This document shows, piece by piece, positions 57,410-64,000 of a stretch of DNA of 64,000 nt. Every line of letters begins with the position of its first letter. The first letter of the stretch is position 1. Source of the DNA: Dasypus novemcinctus (taxonomy: Eukaryota > Chordata > Mammalia > Cingulata > Dasypodidae); contig NC_080680.1 of assembly GCF_030445035.2 (NCBI RefSeq), forward strand, positions 115,656,228-115,720,227, in the 5' to 3' direction. A program made the translations under genes and the position numbers. The notes under the pieces were generated by a model. The model did not search any database. It was not told where the DNA came from and was given only the letters and a program-made list of their open reading frames with translations.

Positions 57410-58440
57410 TGCTGCTTCAGTCAAATCTAGCCTTGACCTGACCCAGGGGGAGCTCTGGGAGCATAAATCACAGAGTTGGTCACACCTTCAGGTAAGGGAC
57501 TAGGTAATTTGACCCCTTATCCATCAGGTTTTAGCTGCAGGCTGAGGGCATGGGTAGCTTGGGAGAGTCAGTTCTTTGAGGACAATTTCTGGAGAAGGGA
57601 GCTGTCATGAGCTATTAGTGGCCAACATTTCCAGCAGCTGGGAGAGGGATGGGTGCCTGACCTACAGGAAATCTGGGCAGGTACCAACAGTGTCCACTAC
57701 ATCAACCCAACCATTTCCTAGTTTTATTTGTGTCGAGGAGGTAATTCAGAAATGTAGTCATTGTTCTTCCTAGCTATAGGCTCTAAAGGTCCTCATTCCT
57801 TATCTAATTCCCATACATGTGCAGAAAGGCACATAAAGTCATTGTTTCCCCAAGCTAAGAAAAGTTGGCGCAGTATTATCTTTCAATAAATGTGCTTGCT
57901 TCTTTTAAAAGATATACTCAACATGCAGCAAAATAAAGGGAATAAATTTAGCCAAAAAAAAAAAGAGTTAAATTTAGCTTAAACTTGGAAAAGAACTAAA
58001 TAATACTTTCATTGTTCTTAAACACATATTTTCCTGAATTGGACTTTGCTATTGGGTTATAATTGGTGTCTAGGGGTGTTTGTGCTTGAATTTCAATATA
58101 CGTCAGTATTTTACAGGTCTTGTCTCAAGTTTCTGAAATGTTGGCTTTTAGTTTCAAAACTCTCCCTTCTCTGGGGGCAGGTAGCATAACTGCAAATTCA
58201 TACCAGAGGTGATGGCAAATTTAAAAGAGAATTTCAGGATCCACTAAGCCAAACCTCTAAATGAACAGTTGCAGGAACTGAGCTCCAGAGAAGCAAAATG
58301 AAGACGTTGTGCTGGAGGCAGAAACCGGCTTCTTTCGAAGCTCTCAGTGACTAGCTCCTGCCCCACCCTCCCCAAGGGAACATTAAACCATCTGACAAAG
58401 ACTTGAGATGGGTTTATCTCCGATTGAAACTTGCTGTTTC
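57410..58440. other. Unique non-coding stretch
   Basis: No recognised repeat or exon in about 1 kb. A short A-run lies at about 57953-57964. Confidence 0.4.
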
Positions 58441-58450
58441 TTTTTCATAG

Positions 58451-58582
58451 CCCTGACAGATTTTCTGAGTGACGATGAGTTCTGAATAAGCCTTTTGGGA
58501 ATTAACATTTACACTCACTACAGTAAATTCGAATATGAAGTGGGACAAAGACCGGAATGGGTTAGACTTGGACGCTGTGGGG
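58451..58582 (+). CDS. Weak candidate 5'UTR/start exon
   Basis: A 132-nt segment lies between a good acceptor ('gtttctttttcatag') and a donor (GGGG|GTAAGT). All three frames stop within the first ~40 nt, so it cannot be an ordinary internal coding exon. An ATG at 58535 has A at -3 and opens 16 codons, MKWDKDRNGLDLDAVG, to the donor, ending exactly at a codon boundary. A 4-codon upstream frame starts at 58475. It could be a second exon carrying the start codon, a non-coding RNA exon, or chance. The protein fragment is unrecognised. It lies on the same strand as the 52742 exon but cannot continue it in frame. Confidence 0.25.
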
Positions 58583-59555
58583 GTAAGTTCCTTGACACCA
58601 GCATTTTGGATTATTCAGGAAATGCCTCTGAGGCTTGGCTTTCCTCTGTGTTGTCCTTGGAAGGTCAGGAAGCTTGAGAAAGAGATGGGGCTCCTGAGCG
58701 CTATTCCTAACGCTTCAGGGGGGCCAGAGTCCACCCCCAGGGGATGCGTTTAAGATCTCAAGCTCCCCTGGGAGTAGGGAGAGGTCTAGGCAGAAGGGTA
58801 ATTACTGTCCTCAGACAGAATGGGGTTATGCTTAATTAACAGTTGGTTTTCTCCTAAGGGGCCGGCACTTGCACAAGTTTTTAAAGGATAAGGAGGAAGA
58901 AACAGCTATTTCTGAGTCTAGGAGGGAGGTCTGAAGGCTTTCTGGGGCTTACCATTTTACAAGAGGCTGTGAGGCTAAACCAAAAGAGACCAGCGCTCTG
59001 TTGAACTCTGACCTCTGCTCTTCTGCCCACATGCCTGGGGAAGGACAAAGCGGCTATTTCTCAAGAGTTCATCACATCTGCGGCCTGCTGGTGAGTGCTT
59101 TCCCTACCTGCCTCCCCCAGTCCCCACAGCAAGGCCCTGAGTCAGAGTCCTCATTCTACAAACAAGGAGCAGGACACACAGGGGAGGCGGTTAACAAGGC
59201 AGGCAGCTGGTGAACGCGAGTCAAACCCCGGGCTGTGCAGCTTAGGGTACGTGCTTTCCTCCTGGAGAAGGATGAGCAAGTTGCATGGTGTTTCTCTCTT
59301 TCCAGCCTTCAAAATCGTCGGGTACATCAAAGGAAGCATGCATTAAGACCAAAGTGGGACTCCACTCCTTTTATTTACCAAAAGCTGCAAATGCATGGTT
59401 ACATTTTCCTGTCCCAGGAATGACAGGCTCCAACTTTCATGGGCAGGCCACGGCCACCTCCTTGGGGAATTTCTCACTCCCCATTATGCTCTCTTTCTCC
59501 TCTCTTAAACCTATGTGTCATTCCATTTGTCCCTTTCTCCTCTTTCCCTTATCCC
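58583..59555. other. Unique stretch with a MIR-like piece
   Basis: A reverse MIR-like fragment is possible at about 59100-59240 ('caaggagcaggacacacagg'). No gene is supported. Confidence 0.4.
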
Positions 59556-59559
59556 TACT

Positions 59560-60300
59560 CCTTTTTCTTCTTTTAAAATTGAGGTAAAATTCACATAACA
59601 TTCACCACTTCAAAGTGAACAGTTCAGTGACTTCCAGCACAGAGTGTATTGCAACCGTCATCACTATTTAATTCCAGAACATTTCATGACCCCATAAAGA
59701 AAACCTGTACCGATTAGCAGTCACTCCCCATTTTTCCTTCCCCTACCTCCTGGCAACCATTAATCTACTTTTAGTCTTCATAGCTTTGCCTGTTCTGGAC
59801 AATGCTTATAAATGGAATCCTACAATATGTGACACTTTCACGTAACGTAATGTTTTCAAGGTCCATCCATGTTGTCACCTGCATCAGTGCTTCATTCATT
59901 TTAGGGCTGACTACTATTCCATTGCATGGATATACCACATTTTGTTAATTCACACATCAACTGAGGAACATGTGGGTTGTTTCTACTTTTTAACTATTAT
60001 AAATAATGCTGCTATAAACATTCATGTACAAGTATTTGTTTGAACACCTGTTTTCAACTCTCTTGGGTATCTGCCTAGAAGTAAATTCCTGGGTCATATG
60101 GTAACTCTATGTTTAACTTTTTGAGGACCTGCCAGCAGTTTTCCACAGCAATTGCACCATTTTACATTCCCATCATCAATGTGTGAGGGCTCCAATTTCC
60201 CTACATTGCCGCCAACATTTGTTAATTTCCACTTTTCTTTATTATAGTCATTCTAGTAGGTGTGAGATGGTATCTCATTGTTGTAGTTACCCTTTTCTTA
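59560..60300 (-). mobile_element. L1 3' UTR, 5'-truncated
   Basis: The clearest old L1 in the window. 'aaattgaggtaaaattcaca', 'tggcaaccattaatctactt', 'gttttcaaggtccatccatg', 'taaataatgctgctataaac' and 'gtgtgagatggtatctcatt' form the reverse L1 3' UTR. No open frame. Confidence 0.9.
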
Positions 60301-60349
60301 GGATATTTATCCTTTTCTTACATTATGGGTTTTGGTGTCCATATCTTAT

Positions 60350-60450
60350 TCCCCTTTCACATGTGACCTTTTTGGGGACAGGAACCAAGTCTGATTCTGC
60401 TCTGGATTTTTAGGGCCTGGCATCCAGGAGAGGCTCAATGAATGCTGGCT
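60350..60450 (+). repeat. L2 LINE 3' terminal fragment
   Basis: 'ggggacaggaaccaagtctg' with 'tttttagggcctggcatcca' and 'ggctcaatgaatgctgg' is the L2 3' end. Confidence 0.7.
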
Positions 60451-60889
60451 GCTGTGAATTCAGACCTACATAAGCAGGGCAGTGGCACAGTGAACCCAGG
60501 GAGACAGCGGCGCCCTTGCTGGCTTCAGCTGCTTGCAGCCATCTAATTCTAGTGACACATCTCTGTCTCTCGGGGAAGAGGCAGACAGATCCAAGACACA
60601 GGTGCAGGCCCAAGAGGCTTGCTGAGTCCCTGCGCCATTCCTGGGCAGTAAAACCCTCTGCTCCTCCTTCCTCCATGCTGCCTGGAAACCAGCCAGCCCA
60701 CAGCCCTCCTTAAGTCTCAAGTGTGCAGCATTCTGTTTCCTTTCCTGGAGAGGGGTATGTTTAATGCCTGAGACAAAACAACTTAATCACCTCCCATATT
60801 CGCTCTAAAGTCAGTTCAATTCAATTAAACAGTATTTGCCAATTATCAATTCCCCATTTTAAAAAACATATTCTTTATTATTAAATTCC

Positions 60890-61060
60890 CTTGCTAGTCT
60901 TAAAATTACCCTGTGAGGTCATTTTATATCCCATTTTATATGTGGGGAAACCGAGGCTTGCCCACATTAAATCATGTGCTGATGGTACATCCTGGTAAGA
61001 GCAGGGACTCAAACCTGGGACCTCTGACTCTAAATCTCATGCTTTTCCTACATGGGGGCA
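60890..61060 (-). repeat. MIR SINE fragment
   Basis: 'ccattttatatgtggggaaa' with 'ccgaggcttgcccacattaa' and 'gcagggactcaaacctggga' keep reverse MIR order. Confidence 0.7.
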
Positions 61061-61720
61061 AAGACTTTATCTCATACGTTTTGTAACCTACGTAGGGCTT
61101 CATAAAGAGTACTAGCTCTTACTGAATGGAATGACAGTCCTTTCCTGTTGCTAGAAGCCAGGAGCACAAATCACACGAAGAATCACCGTGAGAAGCAATT
61201 CAACTAGGAGGAGATTGGGGACCAGGGCTGCATCCACTCATAACTGGCTGGGGCCAGTAAACCTTTCCCCAATAATTCAAAGAGAAGAATTTCAGATTCC
61301 AAGAGGACCATAAATGTCATCTGCCAGTTTAAGGCTAGGAAAGGGCTTTTCATAAAATATTTGTACTTCATATTGAAATCCTTCCATTAATTATATTTTG
61401 ATTTATTCTACCTCCTTTATATATTCTTTCGGGACACATTTATAGAATGTTTACATGCCAAGCACAGTTCTCGGCATGTCCTCATCCCATTCTCTGCCGT
61501 CATTAGGTCATTCATTCCTCCATTAACTCACTCATTATCTAACTGTGTGTAAGGCATGGAATTATACTTTTTCTTAAAAAATTTTTTTGGGAAATTTCTC
61601 TGGGGTAATTTGGGAAAGTGAGTGAATCTAGGGACAGTTTTCCCAACCAGCTCCAAGAATCTGCTCCATTGGGGTGTTGGGTCCAAATGCACAGAGCACT
61701 GAGGAGTCACACCTTTTATT
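61061..61720. other. Unique non-coding stretch
   Basis: An L2-like piece is possible at about 61430-61560 ('gtttacatgccaagcacagt', 'cattcattcctccattaact'). No gene. Confidence 0.4.
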
Positions 61721-61724
61721 GTGC

Positions 61725-61890
61725 TGCAGGGAAATCACTTACCCCTTTGGGGCCTCAGTTTTGTCCTCTGAGAAACAGGGACCCCACTACATACTGCACA
61801 GGGCTATGGATGATCATTTTGAATTTCAAGTTTATGTGCCTAGCTCAGGGTCCAGTGTGGCAAAAGCTCTCAGCACAGGAGACTCTCAAC
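61725..61890 (+). repeat. MIR SINE fragment
   Basis: 'gaaatcacttacccctttgg' and 'ggcctcagttttgtcctctg' with 'gtgcctagctcagggtccag' follow forward MIR order. Confidence 0.65.
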
Positions 61891-61894
61891 AGGA

Positions 61895-63005
61895 TGATGG
61901 TGCAAGTTCCCAAGCAGCCCTTGTCCTGCCAGCACCACCAGGCAGGCTGCTCACAGAGGCAGAGAGCGTGGGGTAGCACATGTTCTCGCCTGGTGGCCTC
62001 AGGAAGGCTGCAAGGCAGGGTTACATTAGGGCAAAAGACAGTCCAATTACAGCCTTTGTTTTTTATCTGCCTGAGCAGCAACAAGAGTCTTAGGGCACAA
62101 GAGATTGACATTCCAACTCCCTGATGGGGACACTCACAGGAGGGGATTCTTGCAAACAGACGAGGGTGGGGTGGGAGGGGGCCCGGCTTGCTCCTTGTAG
62201 CTTTTTCTGCTTCCCTTGCATTTCTGTTTTCATAGGTGTCTCGTTTCCAAAGCTGCCTCCTGGAGGAGAGCAGAACTGCTTTTAATTTGGGGCCTTTGTG
62301 ATTCTGAGGAACAGTTGGGGAACAGAGGGGGCAGATGGGGTGGAAGGATTGTGATTGGGTCCCATGCTCCTCCCTGGGTGGTGTGCTTCTGGGCTCACAG
62401 GGGGTCGCTGATGGGGGGGACCGACCGTGGTGGAATGGGAGGAGGAGAATCCTGGTGGGGGAGGCATGGCTTTCACCAAGCAGAAGGGTAGGCAGACTGA
62501 CAGATGTCTAGGATTCCAGGACAGAATTTCCAGAAGCAAGGCTCCCCCTGCCCTTTGAATCTGTGCAGAGAAGAGTGGGCGCTAAGTATGTCTGCTGAAT
62601 GAATGCAAGAGTCCTCATCCTGGAAAAGTCACAAGAAAGCAGAGGTTTCCCTCACCACCAGAAAGAAAAGCAGGTCTCCTCTGGGATAGTCTCAGGCATT
62701 GACTATGTGTTCATTTGGCTGTAAACTCACCCAACAAACATACGAAGTTCAACAAACACCCTGTCCCTAGATGAGCTAGCAATTCAACTCTCTTCTTTAA
62801 GGGATAGTCACCTGTAATTCTGAAATGCAAACGTGCAATCAAAGGAAACCGCCAAAGCTGAGAACTTTGTCTTCCTCAAGTCCTGGCCCACTCACCCCGC
62901 AGAGTGTGAAGTCCTCAAGTTCTTCTCCAGGGTCCAGGAGATAAGGGGTGGGAGAACCTGACCTTGTGCTTTAAGGTTTTTATCCTTCCAAAGTGGGGCA
63001 CAAAA
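61895..63005. other. Unique non-coding stretch
   Basis: No repeat or exon pair recognised. Moderately GC-rich at 61,900-62,500, with G-rich runs near 62,160-62,470. Confidence 0.4.
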
Positions 63006-63009
63006 CCTC

Positions 63010-63365
63010 AACTTGCCAGTCTCTGATCCCAGGACAACTTCCTTGACCCTGTTTTCCCGTGCGTAAAATGGTAAAAGTAATAGCACCTAGCTTGTAAGTT
63101 TCATGTAAGGATGGAACTAGTATTGAAGGAAAAAAAAGTGCTACACATGTCCTATTAACAAAAGGGCAAAAAGACACCTCCAATTAAGGACCAATAATGC
63201 AAACTGCCCTTTACTGCTTGACCTTCGCAAGTTACACGCACTTCCTGAGCTTCCGTTTCTTCGTCCGCACCAGGGGGGGTTCCTATTATCTCTTTCAAAT
63301 TCCTGTCAGAATTGAAGAAAAGAATGCACGTGCCGGGCACACACATGGCACTCAATAGGTCGTTG
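63010..63365 (+). repeat. Two MIR SINE fragments
   Basis: The first (to about 63120) has 'cttccttgaccctgttttcc' with 'gcgtaaaatggtaaaagtaa'. The second (63225-63365) has 'gcttccgtttcttcgtccgc' and 'cacacatggcactcaatagg'. Both forward and diverged. Confidence 0.65.
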
Positions 63366-63535
63366 TTCCCCTCGCACCCTCCCTGGACCGCACTCCCCCA
63401 TCGAGGACTGGGTGACAGGAATTTTTTCCAAGTGGGCTCGAGGATCTCTCAGCCCCATCACCCACACCCCAGGAACTCCGAACAGACTTGGAGCGACTCC
63501 GGGCTGGCGCAGCAAGTGGCCCCACCCCTGCCCGC

Positions 63536-63547
63536 CGCGCACGCGCG
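63536..63547. promoter_or_regulatory. NRF1-type motif
   Basis: CGCGCACGCGCG matches the consensus YGCGCAYGCGCR over its full length. Such sites are typical of CpG-island promoters. Confidence 0.65.
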
Positions 63548-63583
63548 CCTCGGCCGTCGCCCCGAGCGGCGCCTGCTAGTTAC

Positions 63584-63904
63584 CTTTCACCTAGTTCGCG
63601 GCGGCTCGCGCTCGGGGTAACTCCGGGTCAGACGCGGAGCCCGGCGCGCCTGCGCGCCACTGCCCAGCGCCCCGGCAGGGCTGGGCGGCCCGCTGCAAGT
63701 CCTGAGCGTTTCTGCCTTGGTGGGTTCAGGTTCCCTGGGACACGGAGGGTGTGGGCCTGGCCTACGTGCCCTCGTTTCCGCAGCTGGCACCCCCTCAGGC
63801 CGGGCGGGGCCGCCGGAGCCCCGCAGCCCCCGCCACTCGGCGCTCGGCTCCACGGGCTGCTGGGTCACAGGTCCCCTTCTCCCGAGGCTGCCCATCCCCC
63901 CCAC
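63584..63904 (-). other. Candidate first exon on the minus strand
   Basis: Reading leftward, the island contains a donor-like AAAG|GTAACT (exon end at 63584) and, seven bases earlier, CTAG|GTGAAA (exon end at 63591). An open frame from an ATG at 63904 runs to a TGA just at these donors, giving about 105 Pro/Gly/Arg-rich residues with no recognisable motif, so the frame is probably fortuitous and the exon, if real, is likely 5'UTR. No transcript evidence is available from sequence alone. Confidence 0.3.
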
Positions 63905-63950
63905 TGCCCCGCCACCCCCTCAAGGCAGGTGGGAGCGGAGCGAGGTCAGC

Positions 63951-63956
63951 CACGTG
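63951..63956. promoter_or_regulatory. E-box CACGTG in the CpG island
   Basis: Perfect palindromic CACGTG followed by GGCG, the core bound by bHLH-Zip factors such as USF and MYC. Confidence 0.5.
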
Positions 63957-64000
63957 GGCGCAAAGTTAAATCACCCTCGTTCGAAGAGTTGAGGGGCGCG

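Larger units (their letters stand above)
63470..64000. promoter_or_regulatory. CpG island at the right edge
   Basis: CpG density is very high from about 63,480 to the end, peaking at 63,530-63,660. The block is repeat-free and has no TATA box, the usual make-up of a broadly expressed promoter. It contains an exact NRF1-type motif and a CACGTG E-box (listed separately). The direction of transcription is not settled; minus-strand donors favour leftward transcription into the window, but a rightward or bidirectional promoter is possible because the island is cut by the window edge. Confidence 0.8.

Noticed and set aside
1-64000. CRISPR arrays, bacterial operons or phage-type systems
   Set aside because: The sequence is mammalian throughout, and no regularly spaced short repeats or prokaryotic gene arrangement occur.

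Overview
The window is mammalian nuclear DNA with no complete protein-coding gene in view. It shows long non-coding stretches, ancient MIR and L2 repeats, mammalian L1 remnants, MaLR-type LTRs and two CpG-rich blocks. The most telling repeat is a tRNA-derived SINE of about 420 bp. Its head carries tRNA-like A and B boxes, its long body contains a run of 'aaggagtg...gccc' modules, and its tail is (AAAT)n. I recognise this as the DAS SINE family of xenarthrans. Many near full-length copies have intact target-site duplications (TSDs), and a xenarthran-type L1 3' end recurs, so the source is most likely an armadillo (Dasypus or a relative). Strand '-' for a SINE means its tRNA head lies at the right end.

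Layout. 0-5 kb: an LTR split by a SINE, MIRs, a GC-rich segment and a CpG-island-like block near 3.9-4.5 kb. 5-13 kb: SINEs, L1 and LTR pieces, L2 and MIR. 13.7-19.2 kb: a minus-strand L1 remnant split by two younger xenarthran-type L1 tails. 19-37 kb: mostly unique intronic or intergenic DNA with old repeats, a polypyrimidine tract inside a SINE and an L1 tail with a perfect TSD. 37-42 kb: a decayed LTR retroelement (truncated 5' LTR, tRNA-like primer-binding site, non-coding interior with a 60-bp tandem repeat, 3' LTR) followed by SINEs, including a SINE inside a SINE. 42-57 kb: L1, MaLR and dimeric SINEs. 57-64 kb: fewer young repeats and a strong CpG island running off the right edge.

Genes. 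The best protein-coding evidence is one candidate internal exon on the plus strand at 52742-52924. It is 183 nt, open in a single frame, flanked by good splice sites and phase-symmetric; I do not recognise the protein. A weaker plus-strand candidate at 58451-58582 could be a 5'UTR/start exon. The right-edge CpG island has an exact NRF1-type motif, an E-box and splice donors on the minus strand, so a first exon there is plausible. The parsimonious picture is the intron or flank of a gene plus the promoter of another or the same gene.

Almost every long open frame in the window lies in a SINE, an L1 or GC-rich DNA and is not a gene. I found no tRNA, rRNA or CRISPR feature and no new enzymatic system. 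The most unusual items are the dimeric tRNA-head SINE family, the 5'-truncated SINE with a perfect TSD, the layered retroelement insertions and the two unexplained exon-like segments.
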